From Brevibacillus antibioticus (GTDB lineage Bacteria > Bacillota > Bacilli > Brevibacillales > Brevibacillaceae), in NCBI RefSeq assembly GCF_005217615.1, contig NZ_SZNK01000001.1, positions 3,802,001-3,866,000 on the forward strand: a stretch of 64,000 bases of DNA. The letters are read 5' to 3'. Below the pieces are notes generated by a model. The model was not told the origin of the DNA and made no database searches. It saw only the letters and a list, made by a program, of their open reading frames with translations. The translations under genes were made by a program, and so were the position numbers. Below, in pieces: positions 33,890-42,413 of this stretch. Within the stretch, counting starts at the first letter, position 1. Each line of letters starts with the position of its first letter.

Positions 33890-33923
33890 AAAAAGGGGCA
33901 ACTCTACTCTGTGAGCTGCCCCC
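33890..33923. terminator. terminator of mqnBD (and of the SOD gene)
   Basis: GGGGCA pairs with TGCCCC with an inner CTC/GAG; on the minus strand it is followed by TTTTTCTTG. It lies just after the mqnD stop and between convergent genes. Confidence 0.8.
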
Positions 33924-33940
33924 TCGCATTATTGAATTAG

Positions 33941-34786
33941 CTAGCGCCGTAATGTCGACAAATCAAATGCGGGTACAAGCCCTTCCTCGGCTGCACGACC
34001 GAGCAACGCCTCAACAGCTGCATAACCATCGTTACCCAAATTTCTCGTAAACTCATTCACGTACAAATTAATATGCGCTTGCGCTACCTCCAGGGACAGC
34101 TCTTGGGCATGGGACATGACATATTCTTGTGACGCAGTCGGATTCGCCCATGCATACTCCACAGAGGAGCGCGTCCAATTGGTCAGTGCCTCGATGTCCA
34201 TTGTTTTTTTCGCAATGATGGCACCCAGCGGAATCGGTAAATTGGTATCAGACTCCCACCAGTTGCCCAAGTCAGTCATGAGAGATAACCCGTAGTTTTG
34301 ATACGTAAAACGCGCCTCGTGGATCACGAGTCCTGCATCGATCTTGCCGTCACGTACAGCCGGCATAATCTCATGAAACGGCATGACGACGATCTCCCCT
34401 ACACCACCTGGGACATTTTGTGCAGCCCAGAGCCGGAACAGTAAATAGGCTGTGGAGCGCTCACTCGGAACGGCTACACGTTTGTTGGACAGGCGTGCTG
34501 GATCGTTCGCACTCTCGCCAGAATTTCCTTGCGTTAAAACGAGTGGCCCGCATCCTCTGCCCAGTGCCCCCCCGCATGGGAGCAACGAATAGTTGTCCAT
34601 CACCCAAGGCAATGCCGCATAGGAGATTTTCATTACTTCAGGCCCTTCCCCCTGTGCAGCAAGTGTATTTGTAATATCGATATCTGCGTACATAATATCG
34701 AGCTTTGGCGCTCCCGGAATCAAATCATGTGCCCAGGCATGAAAAACAAAAGTGTCATTTGGACATGGTGAAAATGCAATTTTCAT
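33941..34786 (-). CDS. mqnD: 1,4-dihydroxy-6-naphthoate synthase MqnD
   Basis: A 281-residue periplasmic-binding-like enzyme that converts cyclic dehypoxanthine futalosine to 1,4-dihydroxy-6-naphthoate in the futalosine route to menaquinone. The family N-terminus (MKIAFSPCPNDTFVFHAW) and the DNYSLLPCGGALGRGCGPL stretch are clear. ATG at 34786 follows GGGAGG and overlaps the mqnB stop (ATGA), so the genes are coupled. mqnA, mqnC and mqnE are not in the window and must lie elsewhere. Confidence 0.94.
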   Translation of the reverse strand: MKIAFSPCPNDTFVFHAWAHDLIPGAPKLDIMYADIDITNTLAAQGEGPEVMKISYAALPWVMDNYSLLPCGGALGRGCGPLVLTQGNSGESANDPARLSNKRVAVPSERSTAYLLFRLWAAQNVPGGVGEIVVMPFHEIMPAVRDGKIDAGLVIHEARFTYQNYGLSLMTDLGNWWESDTNLPIPLGAIIAKKTMDIEALTNWTRSSVEYAWANPTASQEYVMSHAQELSLEVAQAHINLYVNEFTRNLGNDGYAAVEALLGRAAEEGLVPAFDLSTLRR

Positions 34787-35445
34787 GATAGTACCTCCCG
34801 TAGTACAGAGCTTCCCTTTTCCAGAGATTCCAACGCATCTTTTATCCGCCAAGCGGATTTATCCCGCGGTCCAATTGCATTCGATACCGTGCGAATTTCC
34901 AGAACAGGTCGTCTGGCAGCCTGGGCAGCAGTAGCGACCCCATACCCCTCCATCGCTTCAGCTAACGCGTCTGGCATCCGCTGTGCCAAAGCAGCCGCAG
35001 TTTCCGCTGTTCCCGTCACGGTGGATAGTGTAAGTACAAGGCCTTTTTTGGCTGCCAATCCTGCCTCTTTCATCGAATTTGTCAGCTGTTCGACCATCTC
35101 TTGATCGACACTTACCCGAGCTGATCCAAATCCCAGCTCATCCACACTGCAAAAGCCCTCAGGCGTTTCTGCCCCCAAATCCGCACAAATAATATCTGTC
35201 GCGACAACCAGCGACCCAATCTCTGCTTGTCCCACAAATCCACCGCATATTCCTGCACAAATGACCAGATCGTAGTCCGCGCAAGCAAGCGCTCTGGCTG
35301 TACTGGCTGCGGCTGCCGCAGGTCCTACTCCCCCTATGATGACTGTGAAACGCTCATCCCCTTGAATGCCGCGCATCACTGCATCCCGTTCTGCGTCAAC
35401 GGAGGTCACGATCAGAATGCTTCTATATTGTTGTGATGAAATCAT
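34783..35445 (-). CDS. mqnB: futalosine hydrolase MqnB
   Basis: A 220-residue nucleoside phosphorylase-fold enzyme that removes hypoxanthine from futalosine, the step two before MqnD. Visible features are VTSVDAERDAVMRG at the N-terminus, IIGGVGPAAAAAST, ICAGICGGF and the catalytic end AEAMEGYGVATAAQ with VRTVSNAIGPRDKSAW. ATG at 35445 follows AAAGGAGCC. It forms an operon with mqnD ending at the terminator at 33890. Presence of this pair indicates the futalosine rather than the classic men pathway. Confidence 0.93.
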   Translation of the reverse strand: MISSQQYRSILIVTSVDAERDAVMRGIQGDERFTVIIGGVGPAAAAASTARALACADYDLVICAGICGGFVGQAEIGSLVVATDIICADLGAETPEGFCSVDELGFGSARVSVDQEMVEQLTNSMKEAGLAAKKGLVLTLSTVTGTAETAAALAQRMPDALAEAMEGYGVATAAQAARRPVLEIRTVSNAIGPRDKSAWRIKDALESLEKGSSVLREVLS

Positions 35446-35594
35446 TTGCTCTGGCTCCTTTCAACCGCTTTCCCTCTTCCACGTTATCGCTACTTTTCAT
35501 TCGTGTAAAGCCGTTTAAAGAGTTTGTCAAAAGACAGGGAAATTATTACAATGTAACCTGTTGCGCATTTTCGTTAGATGAGAGGTGACCGATT

Positions 35595-36380
35595 ATGCTT
35601 CATCCACCGAATCCGAACACCCATCCCGACTGGCTCGCCCCCCACTCTTTGGCCTGGTACACTCAGCTGGGCAAAATGACTGGTGAATACGTATACCCGT
35701 GGCGCTCTACTATTACAGAACCGAATGGCGAGTCCCTTTTTATGGAAGAAGTTAGTCGCATGGTTCCGAATCAATCTGTTCTCGACATCGGCTGCGGGCA
35801 CGGCGCATTCACACTGCACTGGGGCCGTTCTGCCAAAGAAGTCGTCGGCTTGGATGTGACAGAAAACTTTGTGCAAAAGGCCAGTAGGCAAACACCCGAA
35901 AACGTCTCCTTCGTTGTCACCAATACGAAATATACCCTCCCTTTCCATGACGATACGTTCGATTGCGCCTACAATCGGAAGGGACCTACCTCCGCCTATC
36001 CAGATATAGCACGCGTCGTTAAAAGAGGAGGCTCATTCATCGGATTACATCCGGGCGATCAGTTGTCCACCGAATTATTTGAATGGTTTCCTCATTTATT
36101 TGGTTCACGTCCAGCTAACACCCCAATCCTGCAAAATCTGCAGGAGAGACTCAAACAAGCTGCTTTCCAGCGAGTAGATATTCAGACAGTGATCGCCACC
36201 GAGTATTTTCAGACCCCTCTCGATGTCATTCGCATGCGTTGCTTCGGACAAAGTCCCACTATTCTCACGTCCGCCATCGAATTACACATGGAGAGTGTTA
36301 TGCCGATCTTTGACCACTATGCGACTTCTGACGGTCTGCCCACTACGCATATGTATTACCTCGTTCGTGCGATTGTTTGA
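35595..36380 (+). CDS. class I SAM-dependent methyltransferase
   Basis: A 261-residue methyltransferase. Motif I is SVLDIGCGHGAFTLHWG (near residue 63), followed by VVGLDVTENFVQKA (motif II acidic residue) and TLPFHDDTFDCAYNRKGPTS (post-I/motif IV region). The C-terminal part is variable, so the substrate is not evident. ATG at 35595 follows GAGAGGTGACC. It is divergent from mqnBD and followed by a terminator shared with the convergent VOC gene. Confidence 0.88.
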   Translation: MLHPPNPNTHPDWLAPHSLAWYTQLGKMTGEYVYPWRSTITEPNGESLFMEEVSRMVPNQSVLDIGCGHGAFTLHWGRSAKEVVGLDVTENFVQKASRQTPENVSFVVTNTKYTLPFHDDTFDCAYNRKGPTSAYPDIARVVKRGGSFIGLHPGDQLSTELFEWFPHLFGSRPANTPILQNLQERLKQAAFQRVDIQTVIATEYFQTPLDVIRMRCFGQSPTILTSAIELHMESVMPIFDHYATSDGLPTTHMYYLVRAIV

Positions 36381-36391
36381 TTCGTCCTAAT

Positions 36392-36422
36392 TAAAAACCT
36401 CCAGCCGCATTTGGCCAGAGGT
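36392..36422 (-). terminator. terminator of the VOC gene
   Basis: On the minus strand ACCTCTGGCC pairs with GGCTGGAGGT and is followed by TTTTTAATT. Confidence 0.75.
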
Positions 36423-36433
36423 CGTCACTACTC

Positions 36434-36796
36434 TTATCCTTTTAGTAAATAGCTGTTCCCGTCTTCATCCTGAAAAGTCGCATAGGTCCCCCACTGCATC
36501 TTGTTCAGTTCTCCTTGAAATACAACACCATTCGCGCGCATCGTTTCGTACGTCTCTTCAATTTCTGTACATTCAAAAACGATCGAGGCTTTTTGTTCCT
36601 GCCAGTTGCTCATCATATTTTTCGGATAAAGTACCAAAGCAGTCTGGGCACCTGCTGGTCCTACCTCCAGCCAACTACTGTTTGGTCCCATCGGATGCTC
36701 TTGCTTGACTTCAAATCCAACCTTCTCTGTCCAGAATACTTTTGCGCGTTGCTGATCTTCTACGTAAACAGCTACCGTTGCCATTTTAGTAATCAT
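36434..36796 (-). CDS. VOC superfamily (glyoxalase/bleomycin-resistance-like) protein
   Basis: A 120-residue single VOC domain protein (ATVAVYVEDQQRAKVFWTEK, KVGFEVKQE, GNSYLLKG). Members include glyoxalases, dioxygenases and drug-binding proteins. The usual first metal-ligand His/Gln at the N-terminus is not obvious here, and one C-terminal Glu position reads DEDGN, so catalysis is uncertain. ATG at 36796 follows AAGGAGGG; the frame extends further upstream to 36862 without a binding site. It probably acts in the cytoplasm. Confidence 0.85.
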   Translation of the reverse strand: MITKMATVAVYVEDQQRAKVFWTEKVGFEVKQEHPMGPNSSWLEVGPAGAQTALVLYPKNMMSNWQEQKASIVFECTEIEETYETMRANGVVFQGELNKMQWGTYATFQDEDGNSYLLKG

Positions 36797-36940
36797 AGAT
36801 ACCCTCCTTACTAACTCGAATCTTATCAACCCATTGTAACCGAAAAAAAGTTTACTTATCATATCAGCATACCATTGAATAAGCTTCTCCCTTTCAATGC
36901 ATCATGTTAATGTAAAAACAAGTTGCAGGAGGAATGTAGA

Positions 36941-37540
36941 GTGGGTAAGGATTTTATTGCAGCCGTAAAAGACAGAAGAACATACTATGGGATCAGTAAG
37001 GAAAATGTCGTATCCGATGAACGCATTAAAGAAGTCGTGCAGGAAGCAGTAAAATACACACCATCCGCATTCAACTCCCAAAGCGCTCGCGTTGTTGTCC
37101 TCTTGGGCGCGGAGCACGATAAGCTATGGAACATTACCAAAGAAACGCTGCGTAAAATCGTTCCCGCTGAAAATTTCGGAGCCACAGAAGAAAAAATGAA
37201 TGCCTTTGGTAGCGGCTACGGCACTGTTCTTTTCTTTGAAGACCAAAGCGTCGTCGAAAACCTCATGCAGCAATTCGCCGCGTACAAAGATAATTTCCCG
37301 ATTTGGTCCGAGCAATCTTCCGGAATGCTTCAGTATGTTGTGTGGACTGCTTTGGAAATCGAGGGCTTCGGTGCTTCCTTGCAGCATTACAATCCACTCA
37401 TTGATGAAGAAGTCCAACAAACGTGGAAGCTCCCTAGTGGCTGGAAGCTGAGAGCACAGATGCCTTTTGGCAAACCTACCGCTCAACCAGGCGAAAAACA
37501 ATTCCAACCTTTGGATGAGAGAGTGAAGTTCTTTTCCTAA
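36941..37540 (+). CDS. nitroreductase family protein (Frm2-like)
   Basis: A 199-residue FMN-dependent nitroreductase-like protein of the Frm2/Hbn1 branch: KDRRTYYGISKE at the N-terminus, TPSAFNSQSARVVVLLG (FMN site), FPIWSEQSSGMLQYVVWTAL and GFGASLQHYNPLID are typical. Frm2-type enzymes reduce nitroaromatics and are linked to oxidative stress. The start is GTG at 36941 behind GCAGGAGGAA; an in-frame ATG at 36923 overlaps that site. It ends in its own terminator. Confidence 0.9.
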   Translation: MGKDFIAAVKDRRTYYGISKENVVSDERIKEVVQEAVKYTPSAFNSQSARVVVLLGAEHDKLWNITKETLRKIVPAENFGATEEKMNAFGSGYGTVLFFEDQSVVENLMQQFAAYKDNFPIWSEQSSGMLQYVVWTALEIEGFGASLQHYNPLIDEEVQQTWKLPSGWKLRAQMPFGKPTAQPGEKQFQPLDERVKFFS

Positions 37541-37566
37541 ATAACATTTTGTTCCATGCTTGTAAT

Positions 37567-37604
37567 GGACGGCTCAAAAATTTCCAATTTGGGCCGTCCT
37601 TTCG
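37567..37604 (+). terminator. terminator of the nitroreductase gene
   Basis: GGACGGC pairs with GCCGTCC, followed by TTTCG. The stem is good, the T-run short. Confidence 0.65.
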
Positions 37605-37676
37605 ATTATTGAGCGATTGCTTTCCTCTTTCTTCTGTGATAATATTAGCTTAAACAAAAGATTCCTATTTAAAGCG

Positions 37677-37730
37677 TTCACATATTGTAAAGGGTTTACA
37701 CTTATGTCTGAACCTTTTACAATGTGTGAA
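37677..37730 (+). promoter_or_regulatory. 20-bp hairpin in the cold-shock gene leader
   Basis: The arms 37677-37696 and 37711-37730 pair over all 20 positions, two of them G-U wobbles, around a 14-base loop, and TTTTATTTTA follows. A TGTGATAAT extended -10 box lies upstream (about 37635-37643), so the hairpin sits in the roughly 140-base leader of csp. It may be a temperature-sensitive structure or an attenuator. Confidence 0.6.
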
Positions 37731-37790
37731 TTTTATTTTATCCATAAATAAAAGTTACATATTCATTTTATTTTGTTGGAGGTAACACCC

Positions 37791-37991
37791 ATGCAAACAG
37801 GTACAGTTAAATGGTTTAACGCAGAAAAAGGTTATGGCTTCATCGCGGTTGAAGGCGGAAACGATGTATTCGTTCACTTCAGCGCAATCCAAGGCGACGG
37901 TTTCAAAACCCTCGAAGAAGGCCAACGCGTTGAATTCAACGTGGTTGAAGGCAACCGTGGACCACAAGCTGAGAACGTAACAAAACTGTAA
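37791..37991 (+). CDS. cold-shock protein (CspA/CspB family)
   Basis: A 66-residue cold-shock domain protein: [16 protein letters not shown] is RNP1-like (KGYGFI) and DVFVHFSAI is RNP2 (VFVHF). Such proteins are RNA chaperones that melt mRNA structure, especially in the cold. ATG at 37791 follows TTGGAGG; an in-frame start at 37773 is inside the leader. The long structured leader is typical of cold-induced csp genes. A terminator follows at once. Confidence 0.95.
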   Translation: MQTGTVKWFNAEKGYGFIAVEGGNDVFVHFSAIQGDGFKTLEEGQRVEFNVVEGNRGPQAENVTKL

Positions 37992-38002
37992 ATTACACAT
38001 AA

Positions 38003-38036
38003 AGCTGCCCTTGCGAATAACAAGGGTGGCTTTTTT
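38003..38036 (+). terminator. terminator of csp
   Basis: GCTGCCCTTG pairs with CAAGGGTGGC (two G-U pairs) followed by a T-run. Confidence 0.88.
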
Positions 38037-38083
38037 TCAGCTCTTTTTCCTCACATAATTCGTTCTTTGTTCCTAATGGACAG

Positions 38084-38112
38084 TTGACATTAGCCATGCC
38101 TCCCCATATAAT
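38084..38112 (+). promoter_or_regulatory. consensus sigma-A promoter of the eutH leader
   Basis: TTGACA (38084-38089) and TATAAT (38107-38112) are exactly 17 bases apart, a perfect consensus promoter. Transcription would begin near 38119, about 245 bases before eutH. Confidence 0.88.
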
Positions 38113-38133
38113 CTCTTTATAATGCAGAGTAAA

Positions 38134-38333
38134 GCAACGGCGCTTTCTAGCATAAAATATTCAGAATGTACACAATCGAATAAACGCGACATGTATTTTT
38201 CGTTTATTTTTACCGTGCTATGAAAGCGGTTGCAGTTGACTGTTATTACCATTACCTCTAAACAAGTTCATACAAAGTAAGCAAAGGCGCTTAGGATATA
38301 TCTCATTCAAAAATGAGGTCCTAAGTGCTTTTA
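38134..38333 (+). promoter_or_regulatory. structured leader RNA ending in a terminator-like hairpin
   Basis: A basal stem joins 38134-38152 (GCAACGGCGCTTTCTAGCA) to 38216-38233 (TGCTATGAAAGCGGTTGC), 17 pairs with a GG and a T bulge. Inside it AATAAACG (38179-38186) pairs with CGTTTATT (38201-38208). Further on GCGCTTAGGA pairs with TCCTAAGTGC, with inner CTCAT/ATGAG, before TTTTATTG (about 38287-38333). The order aptamer-like domain, then terminator, then ribosome binding site resembles a transcriptional riboswitch or attenuator. It matches no class I recognise. Confidence 0.55.
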
Positions 38334-38364
38334 TTGTTTACATCCGCAAAAAGGTGGGATATCC

Positions 38365-39636
38365 ATGGAGCACATTGGAAGCGTCATTATTTACATCATC
38401 ATGTTATGTGCAGTAATTGGTGCCATTGCCGCGATCCGCAACAGCGATGAGGGTCTCGGTAAGGAGTTCATGGAAGGGATTCACTCAACAGGTTACATCT
38501 TCGTTCCTGCTGCCGGTATTATGGCGTCTCTCCCTTACATCTCTTGGTTTGTAGAAAAAGCGGTATCACCCATCTTCAACAAAATTGGAGCAGATCCTGC
38601 GATTGCGGCAACTGCCATTCTCGCATCTGACATGGGTGGCTATCAGTTGGCAAACCTCCTGAAGACCAGCACAGAAGGTTGGATTATGGCGATGATCGTC
38701 GGTCTGATGGCCGGTGCTACAATCGTGTTCTCTATCCCAATGGGACTTGCTATGTTGGACAAACGCGACCATAAATACATGGCGCTTGGCGTAATGTCCG
38801 GTATTTTGACTGTTCCGATTGGTGCTTTTATCTCCAGTGCCGTTCTTGTTTTGACAAATGCACAGGTTCGCAATGAAATCTCGACGAACGCTGAATCGAC
38901 TTATGCTTTTGCCATTGGCTTCGGACAGGTACTTCTGAACCTTTCACCAATTTTGTTCTTCGTACTTGCGATTGCTACTGGTCTGCGCTTCCTGCCAGAC
39001 TTGATGATTCGTGGCTTTATGATCTTCGGAAAAACGATGGACGCTGGTATCAAGCTCGTTCTCGTATTCTCGATCGTGCAACACTTTACTGGCATCTTTA
39101 CAAAGATTTTCGGAGCATGGGGCTTCGATCCGATCATCGCGGATCCAACCGACCAATACCGTGCGTTGGAGACCGCTGGTTACATCGGTATCATGCTCGC
39201 AGGTGCGTTCCCAATGGTTTACATGCTGCGTAAATATGCAGCGAAGCCACTCGAAGTATTGGGTAATAAGCTGGGCATGAGCCCTTCTGGTAGTGCAGGC
39301 TTGCTCGCAACGAGCGCGAACATCCTGGCGATGTTCCGTCTCATTCGTTCCATGCCACCGAAAGACAAGGTTATCAATATTTCCTTCGGGGTTTGTTCCG
39401 CTTTCTTGCTGGGTGACCACTTGTCATTCTCGGCTAACTTCCAACCAAACATTATTTTGCCGGTCATGCTCGGTAAATTTGGTGCAGGTATTATCGGGAT
39501 TGCTTTTGCTTACTGGCTCTCCGTACCAAAAGCACTTGAACTGGAAAAACAAGATCGTGCTGCGGGAATTATCGGTCCAGATGAGTACTTGGATCATCAC
39601 AGCTCTCGAGCTGAAGTTGCAGCAACCAAACAATAA
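38365..39636 (+). CDS. eutH: ethanolamine permease-like membrane protein EutH
   Basis: A 423-residue membrane protein of the EutH family with about ten hydrophobic helices. Typical segments are GIHSTGYIFVPAAGIMASLP, ILASDMGGYQLA and CSAFLLGDHLSFSANFQPNI. EutH helps ethanolamine uptake at low pH or low concentration. No other eut gene (lyase EutBC, carboxysome, EutVW) is nearby, so its role here may be scavenging or something else. ATG at 38365 follows AAAGGTGGG. It lies behind the structured leader at 38134-38333 and ends in a strong terminator. Confidence 0.9.
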   Translation: MEHIGSVIIYIIMLCAVIGAIAAIRNSDEGLGKEFMEGIHSTGYIFVPAAGIMASLPYISWFVEKAVSPIFNKIGADPAIAATAILASDMGGYQLANLLKTSTEGWIMAMIVGLMAGATIVFSIPMGLAMLDKRDHKYMALGVMSGILTVPIGAFISSAVLVLTNAQVRNEISTNAESTYAFAIGFGQVLLNLSPILFFVLAIATGLRFLPDLMIRGFMIFGKTMDAGIKLVLVFSIVQHFTGIFTKIFGAWGFDPIIADPTDQYRALETAGYIGIMLAGAFPMVYMLRKYAAKPLEVLGNKLGMSPSGSAGLLATSANILAMFRLIRSMPPKDKVINISFGVCSAFLLGDHLSFSANFQPNIILPVMLGKFGAGIIGIAFAYWLSVPKALELEKQDRAAGIIGPDEYLDHHSSRAEVAATKQ

Positions 39637-39641
39637 AAGCA

Positions 39642-39675
39642 AAAGAGCGGTCCTTCGTGGGCCGCTCTTTTTTTC
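39642..39675. terminator. terminator of eutH (shared with convergent gene)
   Basis: AAAGAGCGGTCC pairs with GGGCCGCTCTTT around TTCGT, followed by a T-run. Confidence 0.92.
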
Positions 39676-39676
39676 T

Positions 39677-40321
39677 TTACACAACTGTCTTGCTCATCTC
39701 CCAAATTTCCGATGCAGGTACCGGCTTTTTTGAGCACCCATCCATCGTTAATTCACGAGCTTCTTTTGACCACAAAAAAGGATAGATTGCGAACATTTCA
39801 TCGCCTTTTAGCTTGGAAACGTCCTTCTCCCAATCCTTCCAAAAAAATGTCTCATAAAACGTATGGATATCCCCCGTCATTGCCCAGTGTAAAAAGTCGG
39901 TATAGCCAATTTCAAGATCCTCCCACACAAGGCTGTCCGGAGCGAAATACCATATACCGCCTACTGAATCCGCAAACATTCCACCATTGATTGCAAAGAA
40001 TCCCCCTATGACATCGTCTGCTACCAGCAGCATCCCGTTCAAGGCACACTGCTGATTCCAAGAAGTGATGGAACGAGGTAAATGAGGATGACCAGACCCT
40101 AGAATCCTTAGCCATCCTTGGTGAATCAGAATCCCGCCTGTTTCAAAAGCAACAGCACCTAGAGTTGACCTCGTCGTCACTTGTAAATCAACAAGCTGTT
40201 TTTTCCCTTTCTCCTGTTCGGATGGAAGAAGGGTAATTTTTCGCTCTGATGCCGACTGCCATTTTATTATTTCTTCCATCGCTGAATCCTTTTCGCAGTA
40301 CAATTCCTCGAAGTCTTTCAT
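39677..40321 (-). CDS. DUF2625 family protein
   Basis: A 214-residue soluble protein resembling DUF2625: GAVAFETGGILIHQGWLRIL, GSGHPHLPRSITSWNQ, DDVIGGFFAINGG and WYFAPDSLVWEDLEIGYTDF are characteristic blocks. The fold family is related to the SMI1/KNR4 type of surface proteins; its function is unknown. ATG at 40321 follows GGAGGCTG; a longer frame upstream overlaps the ynfA stop region and lacks a binding site. It lies 19 bases after ynfA on the same strand and probably shares its transcript. Confidence 0.8.
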   Translation of the reverse strand: MKDFEELYCEKDSAMEEIIKWQSASERKITLLPSEQEKGKKQLVDLQVTTRSTLGAVAFETGGILIHQGWLRILGSGHPHLPRSITSWNQQCALNGMLLVADDVIGGFFAINGGMFADSVGGIWYFAPDSLVWEDLEIGYTDFLHWAMTGDIHTFYETFFWKDWEKDVSKLKGDEMFAIYPFLWSKEARELTMDGCSKKPVPASEIWEMSKTVV

Positions 40322-40340
40322 TTCAGCCTCCACTTCCACG

Positions 40341-40667
40341 TTATTGGCGCGGCGCCCATAAGATGACACTTACTCCGACCAAGCAAATGCTAGCGCCCAC
40401 CCAGTCATATAAATCGGGTGTTTTTTTATCTACCAGCCATCCCCAAAAAACCGCAAGAATGATAAAAACCCCTCCATAGGCGGCATATACCCGCCCGAAG
40501 GAAGGGAAGCTTTGAAGCGTAGGAATGATTCCGTACAACACCAGGATCAGCGCCCCGACGATACCGTACCAGTATGGCTTGGACTCCTTTAGCCACAGCC
40601 ATACCAAATATCCCCCGCCGATTTCCGCCAATCCCGCCAAAATAAACAATAGTATTGATGCTGTCAT
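40341..40667 (-). CDS. ynfA: YnfA/UPF0060 family small membrane protein
   Basis: A 108-residue protein with four membrane helices and the UPF0060 pattern: [54 protein letters not shown] and [12 protein letters not shown]. The family belongs to the small drug/metabolite transporter group and has been linked to efflux in some bacteria. ATG at 40667 follows GAGGAG. It precedes the DUF2625 gene. Confidence 0.92.
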   Translation of the reverse strand: MTASILLFILAGLAEIGGGYLVWLWLKESKPYWYGIVGALILVLYGIIPTLQSFPSFGRVYAAYGGVFIILAVFWGWLVDKKTPDLYDWVGASICLVGVSVILWAPRQ

Positions 40668-40792
40668 TCATGTCTCCTCTTTTCCTATCAAAACGAGTAC
40701 GTACAAAGATCACGTCTATTCTCTGATTGTCTCTCATAGTCTGTATATGTGATCATCACATTGGCTCGCCATGACGGACGAATCCTCAAAAT

Positions 40793-41278
40793 CTATCCTT
40801 GATGGGCAGCCTGTGGAGAGCAGCACAGATCTCCTTTGCCCGATTCCAGTGCAGATTTCAGGCTCCCTAGAACATGAGACCAAGCTATTTCGTGCCAGCC
40901 CCGAGCCTTTTCCCACTCCTCTCCCTCTTTCCAACCGAAATGCTCGACCACTACTTGCGTTTTCCCCTCTGCTTCAGACAAGGTGACAAGCACATAAGTC
41001 AAAGCATCCTCGTGATTCATGGTATCTGCGAATTCATCCGGTCCCTTCCATGTAAAGCCCAGGCGCTCCTTCGGTTCAAAATGGGTAATGATGCACCCTT
41101 TCGTCCCCATCTGGTCGCGACTGGCTGGATTGAAGTACAATTCGTACGCTCCACCTAGGTAGGGCTCAATCGTTGCATCATGCGCAAACCATTGAACAAG
41201 CCGTTCCCCTCGTGTCCATGCCCACCAAACCAGCTCTATAGATGATGATACTTCTATCTCCGCTTTCAAAAAACCCAT
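40793..41278 (-). CDS. SRPBCC/AHSA1 domain protein
   Basis: A 161-residue START-like (AHSA1/Aha1 C-terminal type) protein: EIEVSSSIELVWWAWTRGER, LVQWFAHDATIEPYLGG, GFTWKGPDEFA and GWHEIAWSHVLGSLKSALE fit the family. Such proteins form a hydrophobic cavity that binds lipids or small ligands. The last 20 residues extend past the domain. ATG at 41278 has AGGGGGAAG upstream. It stands alone and may respond to stress. Confidence 0.85.
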   Translation of the reverse strand: MGFLKAEIEVSSSIELVWWAWTRGERLVQWFAHDATIEPYLGGAYELYFNPASRDQMGTKGCIITHFEPKERLGFTWKGPDEFADTMNHEDALTYVLVTLSEAEGKTQVVVEHFGWKEGEEWEKARGWHEIAWSHVLGSLKSALESGKGDLCCSPQAAHQG

Positions 41279-41469
41279 TAGGCTTCCCCCTAACTATTTT
41301 CCTAACAGTTTGAAAATAGCAATTTCTGTATAACCAGTCAATACAGAACACTCGCTACCCCCACTTTCACGTCCAAGCGAGATTTCGAGTGTATAAAGGA
41401 GTCTGAACAAGTCTGAATGGAATATTTTTTATAAAAAGTGTAATTGTGCAGTAATCGCATAAGAATGAA

Positions 41470-41478
41470 TGCTATAAT
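41470..41478 (+). promoter_or_regulatory. extended -10 promoter of yitT-like gene
   Basis: TGCTATAAT is an extended -10 element about 40 bases before the ATG at 41519; no good -35 box is seen. Confidence 0.5.
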
Positions 41479-41518
41479 AGCTGAGTAAGTAAAAAATTTC
41501 ACAATGGGGAGAGGAACG

Positions 41519-42400
41519 ATGGAACAACCACATGCAAAATCGGCTCATCAGAAATTACCCATTGGAAAATTGCTCAAGAGGGTCTTCGGTATCCTGATTG
41601 GTGCTTCCCTGTTCTCGGTAGCACTCGAAATTTTTCTCGTACCGAACAATATTATCGACGGTGGAATCGTAGGTATCTCGATTATTACCTCGCATCTGTC
41701 TGGAATCCCTCTTGGCGTTTTCCTGTTTGTGCTTAACCTGCCCTTCTTGATCATAGGGTACAAGCAAATCGGAAAAACGTTTGCACTATCAACCCTCTTC
41801 GGGGTTACGATCATGTCAATTGGAACTTCACTCCTTCACCCTGTCCATGGGCTAACGGATGATCCCCTGCTTGCAGCTGTTTTTGGCGGCATACTTCTCG
41901 GGATTGGTGTAGGCCTGGTGCTTCGCTATGGAGGCTCTCTGGACGGTACAGAGATCGTCGCTGTACTGCTTAACAAGAAATCTCCGTTCTCCGTTGGTGA
42001 GATCGTAATGTTCATGAACTTATTCATTTTGAGCAGTGCCGGATTTGTATTCGGTTGGGATCGCGCGATGTACTCGCTGATCGCCTATTACATTGCATTC
42101 AAAATGATCGATCTGACCATCGAAGGCTTCCAGGAGTCGAAAGCCGTATGGATTATTAGCGACAATCACAAGAATTTGGGAGATGCGATTGTTGCTCGTC
42201 TGGGCCGTGGCGTTACCTATTTGAATGGGGAAGGCGGCTATACCGGAGACGACAAGAAAGTGATTTTCTGCATCATTACGCGTTTGGAAGAAGCCAAGCT
42301 GAAGCTGATCGTGGAAGAAGTGGACCCGCATGCCTTCCTGGCTGTCGGCAATATTCACGACGTGCGCGGTGGGCAGTTTAAGAAGAACGCGATTCATTAA
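41519..42400 (+). CDS. YitT family membrane protein (DUF161 plus DUF2179)
   Basis: A 293-residue protein with five to six membrane helices in the DUF161 part (FSVALEIFLVPNNIIDGGIV, GVFLFVLNLPFLIIGYKQIG, FGGILLGIGVGLVLRYGGSL) and a cytoplasmic C-terminal DUF2179 domain (GRGVTYLNGEGGYTGDDKKV, HDVRGGQFKKNAIH). YitT/YvjA proteins are conserved in bacilli with unknown transport roles. ATG at 41519 follows GGGGAGAGG. The last 60 codons and the terminator are repeated at 47335-47580, showing this gene's 3' end was the anchor of a duplication that expanded the toxin array beside it. Confidence 0.92.
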   Translation: MEQPHAKSAHQKLPIGKLLKRVFGILIGASLFSVALEIFLVPNNIIDGGIVGISIITSHLSGIPLGVFLFVLNLPFLIIGYKQIGKTFALSTLFGVTIMSIGTSLLHPVHGLTDDPLLAAVFGGILLGIGVGLVLRYGGSLDGTEIVAVLLNKKSPFSVGEIVMFMNLFILSSAGFVFGWDRAMYSLIAYYIAFKMIDLTIEGFQESKAVWIISDNHKNLGDAIVARLGRGVTYLNGEGGYTGDDKKVIFCIITRLEEAKLKLIVEEVDPHAFLAVGNIHDVRGGQFKKNAIH

Positions 42401-42413
42401 TGGGAAAAAAGTG

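Noticed and set aside
38119-38340. Cobalamin riboswitch or EutV (ANTAR) target before eutH
   Set aside because: No B12-box-like conserved sequence is visible, and the terminator loop lacks the A1/G4 hexaloop pattern, so the leader is left as unclassified.
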